Shown piece after piece: positions 53,611-61,703 of a stretch of DNA of 64,000 nt. The translations under genes and the position numbers were made by a program. The notes under the pieces were generated by a model that saw nothing but the letters and a program-made list of their open reading frames with translations, was not told the DNA's origin and made no database searches. This DNA comes from JBBROS01 sp965260935 (GTDB lineage Bacteria > Pseudomonadota > Alphaproteobacteria > Acetobacterales > Acetobacteraceae), in contig OZ253374.1 of NCBI GenBank assembly GCA_965260935.1, positions 1 to 64,000 of the forward strand, read 5' to 3'. Every line of letters starts with the position of its first letter. Position 1 is the first letter of the stretch.

Positions 53611-54093
53611 CTATGCCGGCCCCTTCGCGCTTATCGCCGCCGCTGCGCCTGCCCGCTCGCCGATCAGGCTGGCGGCCCGGCGCAGCGCCAGCAGGTAGCC
53701 TTGCGTGCCGAACCCGGCGATCACCCCGTCCGCCCGCAGCGACACGAACGAGCGATGACGGAATTCCTCGCGCTGATGAACGTTGGAGATATGCACCTCC
53801 AGAACCGGGCCGTCGAACGCGTTCAACGCGTCCAGGATGGCGATGGAGTAGTGCGTGAAGGCGGCCGGATTGATGACGATGGCGGCGGCAGCCTCCCGCG
53901 CCTCGTGAACCCAATCCACGATCTCGTACTCGCGGTTGCTTTGATGGAACCGCAGCCCGAGTTGCAGCTCGGCGGCAAGAGCCTGGCAAGCGTGCTCGAC
54001 GCCGGCCAGGGTTTCGTGCCCATAGATATGCGGCTGGCGCTTGCCGAGCAGGTTCAAGTTCGGGCCGTTAAGGATGAAAACGAGGCGGCTCAT
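53611..54093 (-). CDS. aroQ: type II 3-dehydroquinate dehydratase
   Basis: A 160-residue shikimate-pathway enzyme (third step). Landmarks are the N-terminal FILNGPNLNLLGKRQPHIYG with the catalytic tyrosine near residue 24, QSNREYEIVDWVHEA near 51, INPAAFTHYSIAI near 74, and VHISNVHQREEFRHRSF near 98. All catalytic residues appear present. It stands alone on the minus strand, but its position next to the ebo/scy-like block and a DAHP synthase suggests it adds shikimate flux for aromatic precursor supply. Confidence 0.93.
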   Translation of the reverse strand: MSRLVFILNGPNLNLLGKRQPHIYGHETLAGVEHACQALAAELQLGLRFHQSNREYEIVDWVHEAREAAAAIVINPAAFTHYSIAILDALNAFDGPVLEVHISNVHQREEFRHRSFVSLRADGVIAGFGTQGYLLALRRAASLIGERAGAAAAISAKGPA

Positions 54094-54418
54094 GGCATCC
54101 CTCTTGATCTGACGTGCTGTTCCGAGCGTTGCCGCCCGAAGCGCTTGGCGACGTATAGGCCTTTATAGCTGCTTGCCGTTGCACGATGGAAGCATCTGCG
54201 CCGCCCGACCGGGCCGAGGCCGTGCGCCGCTGCTTGGCGTCGTCGCTTCGTCGGCGGGTGAACCGCCGGGCGGAGGGCCGGGGAGCGGGAGAGCGCCGTC
54301 GGAGCTGACCGCTGAGCTAGGCTCTATGACTGAACTGACTGGCGGACCGGCCGAAGGTTGATCCCGCTCCTGGCCGTGCCACCCTGGACGTTGTCAAGGC
54401 TTTCAGAAGGACACGGCC
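54094..54418. other. intergenic region upstream of aroQ with the presumed left part of an IS element
   Basis: No gene is supported in these 325 bases. The part near 54300-54418 directly precedes the IS5-like transposase and should contain its left end, but no terminal inverted repeat could be paired because the right end of the IS is missing. The aroQ promoter should lie near 54100-54200. Confidence 0.45.
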
Positions 54419-55183
54419 ATGACCAGGACCAGCCTGGACGACGCTTTGTGGGCGTCGCTGATGCTCACGGTGCAGCAGCTCCCGCGCGCATGGACGCGCG
54501 ACGAGGCAGCGCTGCGCCGCTTTGTCGAGGCCGCGCTGTGGATCAGCCGGACGGGGGCGCCGTGGCGCGGCCTGCCGAACGACCGGGGCCGCTAGCCCAG
54601 CGTTTGCCACCGCTTCCGGCGCTGGTCGGCGCGCGGCTGGTGGGAGCTGGTGTTCGAGGCGCGGCTCCCGGCCCTGCCCGCGGACGGGCTGGTGCTGCTG
54701 GATAGCGCCGCCTGCAAAGCGCGCAGCAACGCCCAAGCGGAGTGCCTCGGCCGCAGCCGCGGCGGCGTCTGCTCCAAGCTGCACGCCTGCGCGGACGGCG
54801 CGGGCCGCATCCTGCGGCTTCTGCCAAGTCCCGGCCAGCACGCCGACCTGCGCCATGCCCCAGCCCTCGTGTCCGGCATCCCCGCGCGCGACGCCGCCCT
54901 CGACCGCGGCTATGTCTCGGCCCGGCGGCACGCCACGTTCGCCGCGGACGGCTGCGCCGTCCATACCCCGCCAAAGCTTGGCATGGTGGACCCGCCGTCC
55001 TGGGACAAGACAATCTACGCCCGGCGGCGCCACGTCGAGAACCTGTTCCCGGAGCTGAAGGACTGGGGCCGCATCCAGCTCCGGCGCGACAAAACGCGCC
55101 GGAGCTGGATGGGCTTCGCCCACCTGGCCCTGAGCCAACACCTTTGTCACCAGGGGCCATTTCGGATCATGCAAGGGCTGTGA
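54419..55183 (+). pseudogene. IS5-like transposase, broken by an amber codon and by a Tn3 end
   Basis: The frame starts at ATG 54419 (MTRTSLDDALWASLM) with the domain LRRFVEAALWISRTGAPWRGLPND, then reaches TAG at 54593, where a tryptophan codon is usual. The same frame continues with HRFRRWSARGWWELVFEA, LVLLDSAACKARS and the C-terminal ENLFPELKDWGRIQLRRDKTRR, the DDE-type IS5 pattern. After the helix MGFAHLA the frame enters the inverted repeat of the Tn3 transposon, so the last 19 residues and the stop come from that element. Two independent lesions make it inactive. Confidence 0.8.
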
Positions 55184-55184
55184 T
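55125..55184 (+). repeat. left terminal inverted repeat of the Tn3 element
   Basis: Begins TGGCCCTGAGCCAACACC and matches the reverse complement of 60947-61006 at 56 of 60 positions. It includes GGGGCC, which could be the canonical outer Tn3 end, with 27 further matching bases outside it. It overlaps the 3' end of the IS5-like transposase frame. Confidence 0.8.
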
Positions 55185-55254
55185 TCGGTTGCACGTGCCG
55201 GGGTCCGAGGCCGCCGCAAGGGTCCACGTGCGTCCGGAACGGCCACACCGGCGT

Positions 55255-55345
55255 CCCGCAACCGACCGTTTGCGGCACGAGATCCTGGACCGTTTGCGTT
55301 CAAGGGCTTACATGTTCCGCAAGGGTGTGCCGCAAAGAGGAGGCG
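55255..55345. promoter_or_regulatory. putative resolution (res) site of the Tn3 element
   Basis: Between the left repeat and tnpR there are several related short arms in both directions: CCGTTTGCGGCAC, ACCGTTTGCGTTC, GTTCCGCAAG and GTGCCGCAAAG. Such clustered inverted arms are typical of the subsites bound by Tn3 resolvases. The region also holds the tnpR promoter and ribosome site. Confidence 0.5.
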
Positions 55346-55349
55346 TTTG

Positions 55350-55925
55350 GTGCCGTCTGTGTGGGGTTATGCCCGGGTCAGCCGTGAAGACCAGAACCTT
55401 GCGCTCCAGCTTGACGCATTGGAGGCCGCAGGCGTCCTTCAAGCGCATATTGTGGAGGAGAAGGAGTCCGGCGCCCGGCAGCGACCAGGCTTCGATGCGC
55501 TGATCAAGCGCCTTCAGCCCGGGGACAGCCTGGTCGCCTGGAAAGTGGACCGGCTCGGGCGCGATGCCTTGGCCGCTCTCACAATCGCCCGCGACCTGGA
55601 CGCACGCGGCGTGCGCGTCGTCATCACCACTCTCGGCGTAGACAGCTCAACGCCGGCCGGGCGCATGGTGTTTGGCGTGCTGGCCCAGCTCGCCGAGTTC
55701 GAGCGCGCCACCCTGATCGAGCGCACCCATGCCGGGCTGGCGGCGGCGCGCAAGCGCGGCACCCATCTCGGCCGGCGGTTCCGCCTTACGCCCCACCAGC
55801 AGAGGGAGGCCCAGTGGATGCGGTCGGACGAGGGCAAGACCTACGCGCAGATCGCGGCACTGTTCCGCGTGTCGCGGTCGGTGGTGTGGCGCGCGGTCAA
55901 CGGCGCCGCCCACGGCGGGGCGTAG
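55350..55925 (+). CDS. tnpR: Tn3-type resolvase (small serine recombinase)
   Basis: A 191-residue site-specific recombinase that resolves transposition cointegrates. The catalytic serine lies in VWGYARVSREDQNL at the N-terminus, with the arginine region DRLGRDALAALTIARDL and the E-helix AEFERATLIERTHAGLAAARKRG. The C-terminal HTH is KTYAQIAALFRVSRSVVWRAVN. GTG at 55350 follows AGGAGG; a TTG one codon earlier is also possible. It is complete and in the same direction as tnpA, 78 bases upstream of it. Confidence 0.92.
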   Translation: MPSVWGYARVSREDQNLALQLDALEAAGVLQAHIVEEKESGARQRPGFDALIKRLQPGDSLVAWKVDRLGRDALAALTIARDLDARGVRVVITTLGVDSSTPAGRMVFGVLAQLAEFERATLIERTHAGLAAARKRGTHLGRRFRLTPHQQREAQWMRSDEGKTYAQIAALFRVSRSVVWRAVNGAAHGGA

Positions 55926-56003
55926 CCGCATGGCCCTCGAAGAACGGCCCGGCGCACCTTGCCCTGCCCGCGCGGCTGCTGACCTGAGGGCGGCGACACC
56001 GGC

Positions 56004-58142
56004 ATGAGCGCCACGGTGCTGGATGGCGCCTGGGACCTGTCCCCGGGGGACCGCCTCATCGTCGAAGCCAAGCGCTGGGGCAGCCGCCTGCGGTTCGCCG
56101 TCATGCTGCTGTTCTATCGCGCCCGCGGTCGCTTCCCGCGCGGCGCGGCCGAGGTGGACAAGGATGCTGTCGCGGACCTGGCGCACAGGCTCGGCATGCC
56201 AGCGCCTGGCAGCGGGGAGGCGCTGTTGCCCGATTCCGACGACCGCACGCTCAAGCGGCAGCGGGCCGAGATACGCGCCCTGCTCGGCTTCCGCGAGGCG
56301 ACGGTCGCCGACGCCGAAGACCTCGGTGCTTGGCTGCGCGACGCGGTGGCTCCCCGCACCCGCGACATGGATGAGCTTGCCACCGAGGCCGAAGCGAGGT
56401 GCCGTGCGCTCCGGGTCGAGCCGCCCAGCCCTGATCGTGTCGTCCGCATCGCGCGCGCGGCGGTGCGCGCCCATGACGAACGGCGTTATGCCGTGGCCTA
56501 CGCCCGGCTGTCGGCGACGACGCGCGTCCAGCTCGACGCCCTGCTGCAGGCCGGCAGTCCAGAAGCGGCCGACGCCGCCGGAGGCGAGACCGATCCAGAA
56601 ACACAGGCGGCGCCGCTGATCCACCTCCGCAACGGCCCCGGCCGGGCCAGCGTCGCCAGCCTGCGCGACGAGCTGGCCCGGCTTGACCTGGTGCGCCGGC
56701 TGGAACTGCCTGACGGCCTGTTCGCCGACTGGAGCCCGGCCGAGCTGGAAGCCTGCCGCCAGCGCGTGGCCGTCGAGGCGCCCTTTGAGCTGCGTCGGCA
56801 CCCTGAAACGACCGGCCATGCCTGGCTCGCGGCCTATGCCCACCTGCGTGGACGCGCGGTCACCGACACGCTCGTCGATCTGCTGATCGAGGTGGTCCAC
56901 CACATTGGCGCCCGTGCCGAGAGCCGGGTTGAGAAGGAGCTGCTGGAGGACCTCAAGCGCGTCACTGGCAAGCAGGCCATCCTGTACCGGATCGCCGACG
57001 TGGCCGTCGAACGTCCGGATGGCATCGTGCGCGACGTGCTCTACCCCGCTGTGGGCGAGCAAACGTTCAAGGACCTGGTGCGCGAGGCCAAGGCAACCGG
57101 CCCGACGTATCGGACCACCCTGCGGGCCACCATCCGCAGCTCCTACCGCGGCCACTACCGCCGCGCCGTGCTGGATTTGCTGGCGGCGCTCGACTTCCGC
57201 TCCAACAACGACGCGCACCGGCCAGTGATCCAGGCGCTGGGCCTGGTTCGCCGCTATGCCAAGACCAAGCTTCAAGCCTATCCCGTGGACGAGGGTGTTC
57301 CGGTAGAGGGCGTGGTGCGGCCACTCTGGCGCGACGCCGTGGTGGACCGCGACCCGCGCGGGCGGGAGCGGGTGAACCGCATCACTTACGAAATCTGCGC
57401 CCTGGAGGCGCTCCGCGACCAGCTCCGCTGCAAGGAGGTGTGGGTGGCGGGAGCGGACCGCTACAGGAACCCCGACGACGACGTGCCGGCGGATTTCGCC
57501 ACCCGGCGCAACGAACACTACGCCGCCCTGGACCTGCCCCGCGACGCCAGCGCGTTCATCGCCCGCCTGCAAGACGAAATGCGCGCCGCCCTGTCCCGCT
57601 TCGACGCCGGGCTGCCGCGCAACGCGGACGTCCGCATCACCGCCAAGGGCGGCGGCTGGATTCGCCTTTCGCCGCTGCAGCCCAAGCCGCCGCCGGCCAA
57701 CATCGAGGCGCTCAAGGCCGCGGTCGCCGCCGAGTGGCCGATGACGGGCCTGTTGGACATGGCCAAGGAAGCCGACCTGCGGCTCGGCTTTACCGACCGG
57801 CTCCGCAGTCCCACGGCCTACGAAGCGCTCGACCGCGCCGTGCTGCGACCGCGCCTGCTCCTGTGCCTGAATGGCATGGGCACCAACGCCGGCCTCAAGC
57901 GCATGGCCTCCGTCCAGCATGGCGTGAGCTACCGGGACCTGCTCTACGTTCGGCGCCGCTACATCACGGCCGAGCAGCTGCGCGAGGCCATTGCGGAGGT
58001 GACGAACGCCACCCTGCGCGTCCGCGATCCCTTAATCTGGGGCGAGGGCACCAACGCCTGCGCGTCCGACAGCAAGCACTTCGGCGCCTGGGACCAAAAC
58101 CTGACCACGCAGTGGCACGTCCGCTACGGCGGGCGCGGGGTC
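56004..58142 (+). pseudogene. tnpA: Tn3 transposase TnpA, 5' part (split by insertion)
   Basis: The first 713 codons of a Tn3-family transposase, from the DUF4158 N-terminal domain (LSPGDRLIVEAKRWGSRLRFAVMLLFYRAR) to the first catalytic aspartate region CASDSKHFGAWDQN and HVRYGGRGV. Translation then runs into the inserted element and stops at 58166. The reading frame resumes in 60145-60964. Without insertion the product would be about 986 residues, a normal length. The insertion separates the first catalytic Asp from the other two acidic residues, so the transposase is inactive. Confidence 0.9.
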
Positions 58143-59822
58143 ATCACGTCCTGGACAATGTTGTAAACTCCGGCGTGAGGCGGGGTCGTCCCTCGGTCCC
58201 GGATCAACGCGGAACACTACTCGGACGTGCTGGTCGTCGATCTCGACCCGTCGCACGAGGGTGCGGACGATGTCGCGCCGGGCCATCCAATCCGCCCCGT
58301 CCAGCCGGTCTTGGACCAGGGCGGCAAAGGTTTCCAGCTTGCCAATGACGAGCTGGAGGGAGCGGGCCTGCTCGGCGGCGTCTTGGAGTGCGGCGGCTTC
58401 GGCTTCGAGCCCCGCGACGCGCCGGCGCAGGCCGGCGAGCCGCGGCTCGAACTCGGCCTTGCTGATCAGCCCTTCGGCGTAGCCGTCGATCAGCCGGCCG
58501 ACGCCGCCGCGCAGCTTGGCGAGCTGGCGCTCAACCGTTTCCAGCTCGGGCCGGCGAGGCCCGGTGCGCACGGCCTGCAGGCGGCGCTGGTATTCCCCGA
58601 TGACGCGGGCCGGGTCCTCAAGCAATTGGCGGACCTCGCGCCAGACCGCCTCGTCCAGGCGCTCGACCCGGATGGCCCGGGCGTCGCACCGGCGCTGGCC
58701 ATCAACGCGGTCCTTTACCGCCCCGGTGCAGCGATAGTAGCTGTACCCGTGCGCCGGCGGGCGTGGGTAGTTCCTCTGCCACACGCCGCAGAACGCGCGA
58801 CCGCATCCTTGGCAGACCAGCAAGCCCTGCAGCAGGTAGCGAGCGCGCGCCACGCGCTGGCGCCGGCGGCGCCGGTTTTCGTCCAGCTGCTCCCGCACCT
58901 CCTCGAACAGCGCCGCATCGACCAAGGACGGGATCGGAATGGCGACGTGGTGCTCGGGCGGGGCCGGGACCCGGCGGGACGGGCGCTTGGGGATGGGGGC
59001 GCGTCCGCGCGCCGGGCGCAGCGGCGGCCGCCAGGGTGCCGAGGCCGTTTTCCCGAACACGGCCTGGCCGACGTAGGCGGAGCTGGTCAGCAAGGTCCAG
59101 ACCGTGCTGCGCCCCCACTGGGCCTTACCGGTCGGGCTGGGCACGCCGGCCTTGAACAGCCGCCGGCACACCGCGGACAAGCTGACGCGCTCCTCGCCGA
59201 CCCAGCGGAAGATGCGCCGCACCACCTCGGCCTCGGTTTCGGCCACCTCGAAGTACGCTGCGCCGCCCCCGGCCTCGCGGCCGACATAGCGGTAGCCGTA
59301 GGGCGCCCGGGCCAGCACGCTGACCGAGCCGGCCTGCGCGCGGTGGCGCTTGCCGCGGCGGCTGCGCTCGGCGATGCGCGTGCGCTCGTATTCGGCGAAC
59401 ATGCCCTGTAGCTGCAGCAGCAGGGTGTCCTCCGGCGTCTGCCCGATCGGGCGGTTGAGGAACGCCACCTCGGTTCCGGCGCGCCCGAACTCCTCGACCA
59501 GCACCGCCTGGTGCGCATACGAGCGGGCCAGGCGGTCGGGCGCGTGCACATAGATCAAGTCGATGGCCCCCATCGCCGCGAGGTCGCGCAGGCGCTCCAG
59601 CGCGGGTCGGATCAGGCTCGCGCCGCTGTGGCGGTCGTCGAGGAAGCGCAGCTCGGGTGCCACCTCGTGGCCGTCCGCGGCGGCGCGCGCCAGCAGCGCC
59701 TCGACCTGGCTGTCGATGGTGTGGCGCTCAGCTTGCTGGTCGGACGATACCCTGGCGTAGATCGCCGCCCGGATCGGGGCCACCAGCCGCACCCGCGCCG
59801 GGGCCGTCGCTTGACCTTGCAT
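58032..59822 (-). CDS. large serine recombinase
   Basis: A 596-residue recombinase. The catalytic serine is in AAIYARVSSDQQAERHTI near residue 25, followed by resolvase-fold motifs (FLDDRHSGASLIRP, APDRLARSYAHQ, FAEYERTRIAERSRRGK). The recombinase domain is RAPYGYRYVGREAGG to LTSSAYVGQAVFGK. A zinc ribbon has CQGCGRAFCG near 355 and CTGAVK to RRCDARAI, and a coiled coil occupies about 440-500. ATG 59822 has AAAGGAGG six bases upstream. The coding frame passes through the element end at 58145 and takes its last 37 codons or so from antisense tnpA sequence. It presumably mobilises the element around it. Confidence 0.9.
   Translation of the reverse strand: MQGQATAPARVRLVAPIRAAIYARVSSDQQAERHTIDSQVEALLARAAADGHEVAPELRFLDDRHSGASLIRPALERLRDLAAMGAIDLIYVHAPDRLARSYAHQAVLVEEFGRAGTEVAFLNRPIGQTPEDTLLLQLQGMFAEYERTRIAERSRRGKRHRAQAGSVSVLARAPYGYRYVGREAGGGAAYFEVAETEAEVVRRIFRWVGEERVSLSAVCRRLFKAGVPSPTGKAQWGRSTVWTLLTSSAYVGQAVFGKTASAPWRPPLRPARGRAPIPKRPSRRVPAPPEHHVAIPIPSLVDAALFEEVREQLDENRRRRRQRVARARYLLQGLLVCQGCGRAFCGVWQRNYPRPPAHGYSYYRCTGAVKDRVDGQRRCDARAIRVERLDEAVWREVRQLLEDPARVIGEYQRRLQAVRTGPRRPELETVERQLAKLRGGVGRLIDGYAEGLISKAEFEPRLAGLRRRVAGLEAEAAALQDAAEQARSLQLVIGKLETFAALVQDRLDGADWMARRDIVRTLVRRVEIDDQHVRVVFRVDPGPRDDPASRRSLQHCPGRDDPAPAVADVPLRGQVLVPGAEVLAVGRAGVGALAPD
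58145..58163 (+). repeat. left end inverted repeat of the serine-recombinase element
   Basis: CACGTCCTGGACAATGTTG, the exact reverse complement of 60124-60142. Including the flanking AT on each side the match is 21 bases. If the element excised as a circle the ends would join through AT into a perfect 40-base palindrome, a candidate attP. Confidence 0.9.
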
Positions 59823-59988
59823 CATCCGCCTCCTTTCTTGTGCATGCCGCTTGAGGTGGGCAGACCGGGCGCGACAGCGGGGGCAGCAAGCGTTGGTAGG
59901 CGTCCGCCAGCGCCTCCTGCCCGCCCCGCCGCGGCTCGAAGCCCACCTCCAGGCTGAGCTGCGGGTCCACCTTGCGCCGCCGGGCCAT
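59728..59988 (-). CDS. possible small protein preceding the serine recombinase
   Basis: An 86-codon frame starting at ATG 59988 behind GGAGG with six bases spacing. The first 40 residues (MARRRKVDPQLSLEVGF and QEALADAYQRLLPPL) look like a short basic-amphipathic protein; the rest overlaps the recombinase start by about 95 bases in another frame and is low in complexity. It could be an accessory protein or directionality factor, or only a leader that couples translation. Support is moderate. Confidence 0.4.
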   Translation of the reverse strand: MARRRKVDPQLSLEVGFEPRRGGQEALADAYQRLLPPLSRPVCPPQAACTRKEADDARSSDGPGAGAAGGPDPGGDLRQGIVRPAS

Positions 59989-60123
59989 CGCCGCCTCCAT
60001 CCCCGCCCGGCTTGCTCAGCCGGGACCGGAATATGGGCGCCTCGCCCACCGCGCGCGTTCGCCCCGACCGAGTGTGCAGTTCCTCCCGCGAAAGGATCAA
60101 CACCAAGCCGAGAGGGTTTTGTG

Positions 60124-60142
60124 CAACATTGTCCAGGACGTG
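60124..60142 (-). repeat. right end inverted repeat of the serine-recombinase element
   Basis: CAACATTGTCCAGGACGTG, exactly complementary to the left end. It is directly followed by AT and the continuation of the split transposase gene. Confidence 0.9.
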
Positions 60143-60144
60143 AT

Positions 60145-60964
60145 GATCTACTGGCACGTCGAGCGCAAGTCGCTGGGCATCCACTCGCAGCTGAAGTCGC
60201 CCTCCTCGTCGGAGGTGGCCAGCATGATCCAGGGCGTGCTGCGCCATTGCACAGAGCTGGAGGTGGACCGGCAATACGTGGACAGCCACGGGCAGAGCAT
60301 CGTTGCCTTTGCGTTCACGAAGCTCCTGGGCTTCCAGCTCCTGCCGCGGCTCAAGCGCATCGGCAAGCAGCGCCTGTACCGGCCCGATGCCGGCCAGCCC
60401 GACGCCTACCCGCACCTCGCCACCGTCCTCACCCGCCCGATCGACTGGGAGCTGATCCGCCAGCAGTACGACGAGATGGTCAAGTACGCCACCGCCCTCC
60501 GGCTGGGCACGGCGGAGGCGGAGGCCATCCTGCGCCGCTTCACCCGCGAGAACACCCAGCACCCGACCTACAAAGCGCTGATGGAGCTTGGGAAAGCGAT
60601 CAGAACGGTGTTCCTCGCCCGCTACCTGCACGACCGTCCGCTCCGGGCCGAAATCAACGACGGGCTGAACGTCATCGAGCAGTGGAACTCGGCCAACGAC
60701 TTCATCTTCTTCGCCCGCCGCGGCGAGGTGTCGAGCAACCGGCGCGAGGACCAGGAGGCGAGCATGCTCAGCCTCCACCTGCTCCAGAACTGCATGGTCT
60801 ACGTCAACACGCTCATGATCCAGAAGGTGCTCGCCCGGCCGGAATGGAAAGGACGGCTGACGGCGCGCGACCTGCACGCGCTCACGCCGCTGTTCTGGAC
60901 GCACGTGAACCCCTACGGGCGCTTCGACCTCGACATGCAAACCCGCATCACAGCCCTCGCATGA
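60145..60964 (+). pseudogene. tnpA: Tn3 transposase TnpA, 3' part (split by insertion)
   Basis: The last 273 codons or so of the transposase, starting with MIYWHVERKSLGIHSQL (its ATG is formed with the AT at the element border). It contains the second catalytic Asp in YVDSHGQS and the final Glu in NRREDQEASMLSLHLLQN, and ends with NPYGRFDLDM. The stop codon 60962-60964 lies in the right inverted repeat. A start from AT-G 60143 might make a C-terminal fragment, but it would lack the first catalytic residue. Confidence 0.9.
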
Positions 60965-61006
60965 CCCGAAATGGCCCCTGGTGACAAAAGTGTTGGTTCA
61001 GGGCCA
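60947..61006 (-). repeat. right terminal inverted repeat of the Tn3 element
   Basis: Reading inward from 61006 it begins TGGCCCTGAACCAACAC and agrees with the left repeat at 56 of 60 positions. It overlaps the last codons of tnpA and supplies the stop of the truncated peptidase frame on the opposite strand. Confidence 0.8.
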
Positions 61007-61691
61007 CATTCATCAGCTCTACCGCATCCAGCGCGGAACGCCCCAAATGCGGTGCCACCCCGGCATGGGCAGCTCGGCCCACGAATGCAAAATCCAACTG
61101 CATGACGGCGAGGGAGTCGGCCTCGATCACGCCCGAGAAGGGAGAGGGGTGCCAGGTGATCGCGACGTCCACATCGGTAAACGCGCCGTCGCGCACCATG
61201 AACACCTTGGCGGCGCCGCCCTCCTCCGCCGGACAACCGTAGTAGCGAACCCGACCGGGCAGCCCCCGAGCCGCCAGCCAGTCCTTGACCGCCGCGGCGG
61301 CCAGCATCGCACCGGCCCCCAGCAGGTTATGGCCGCAGGCATGGCCGGGGCCGTTGCCGGGAAGCGGACGGTGCTCGGGCGTGCCCGCTTCCTGGCTCAG
61401 CCCAGGCAGGGCGTCATACTCGCCCAGAAATGCAATGACCGGACCCCCGTCACCTGTCTCTCCCATCACCGCGGTCGGGATGCCGGCGATGCCCTCGACG
61501 ACCCGGAAGCCCTCGCGATGCAGCATCGCCGCGTGCTCAGCGGCGGAGCGGCGCTCCTGGAAGCAGAGTTCCGGCACGTCCCAGATACGGTCGGCAAGGG
61601 CGCAAAACGCATCGCCCTTAGCATCGACGTGCCGCCAGACATCTTTCGAGTTGTCGATGTCCTGCCCCTTATCGCTGCAACCGACGCCCAC
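60948..61691 (-). pseudogene. M20 family metallopeptidase/amidohydrolase, truncated by the Tn3 element
   Basis: An N-terminal fragment of about 228 genuine residues. Metal-binding and catalytic parts present are FLGEYDALPGL, GPGHACGHNLLGAGAM near 120 and GCPAEEGGAAKVFM near 153, then AAHAGVAPHLGRSALDAVELMN of the lid domain. At 61006 the sequence passes into the Tn3 end and the frame closes with 19 foreign residues. The last metal ligand and the C-terminal half are missing, so it is inactive. It starts with GTG 61691, 12 bases after the aminotransferase gene, and was probably its operon partner (AbgB-like or hippurate-hydrolase-like). Confidence 0.82.
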
Positions 61692-61703
61692 CGCGTGCCC
61701 GCC

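Larger units (their letters stand above)
58145..60142 (-). mobile_element. 2.0-kb large-serine-recombinase insertion element
   Basis: The element lies exactly between the codons for Val and Met in the conserved tnpA segment GRGV-MIYWHVE. Comparison of the two tnpA halves gives unambiguous limits: the dinucleotide AT is present once in the restored gene and flanks both ends of the insert (58143-58144 and 60143-60144). The ends are perfect 19-bp inverted repeats. It encodes the large serine recombinase and one possible small upstream gene. A two-base flank fits the two-base crossover of serine recombinases rather than a transposase duplication. Confidence 0.85.
55125..61006 (+). mobile_element. 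Tn3-family transposon, interrupted by a serine-recombinase element
   Basis: A 5.9-kb element bounded by near-perfect 60-bp inverted repeats. It carries a res-like region, a resolvase gene and a tnpA gene in one direction. Removing the 2.0-kb insertion leaves about 3.9 kb, a usual Tn3 size for resolvase plus transposase. The tnpA stop lies inside the right repeat, as in other Tn3 elements. The five bases outside the two ends differ, and the left flank is an IS5-like transposase while the right flank is an M20 peptidase gene, so no target duplication is visible. Likely a later deletion or recombination joined different flanks. Confidence 0.85.

Noticed and set aside
55125..55184. A conserved C-terminal domain shared by the IS5-like transposase and the M20 peptidase
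   Set aside because: The shared 19-residue tails are translations of the two Tn3 inverted repeats, not a protein domain.
59851..60984. Long plus-strand open frame across the right end of the serine-recombinase element
   Set aside because: Out of frame with tnpA; composition is typical of antisense and shifted frames in high-GC DNA, with no domain.
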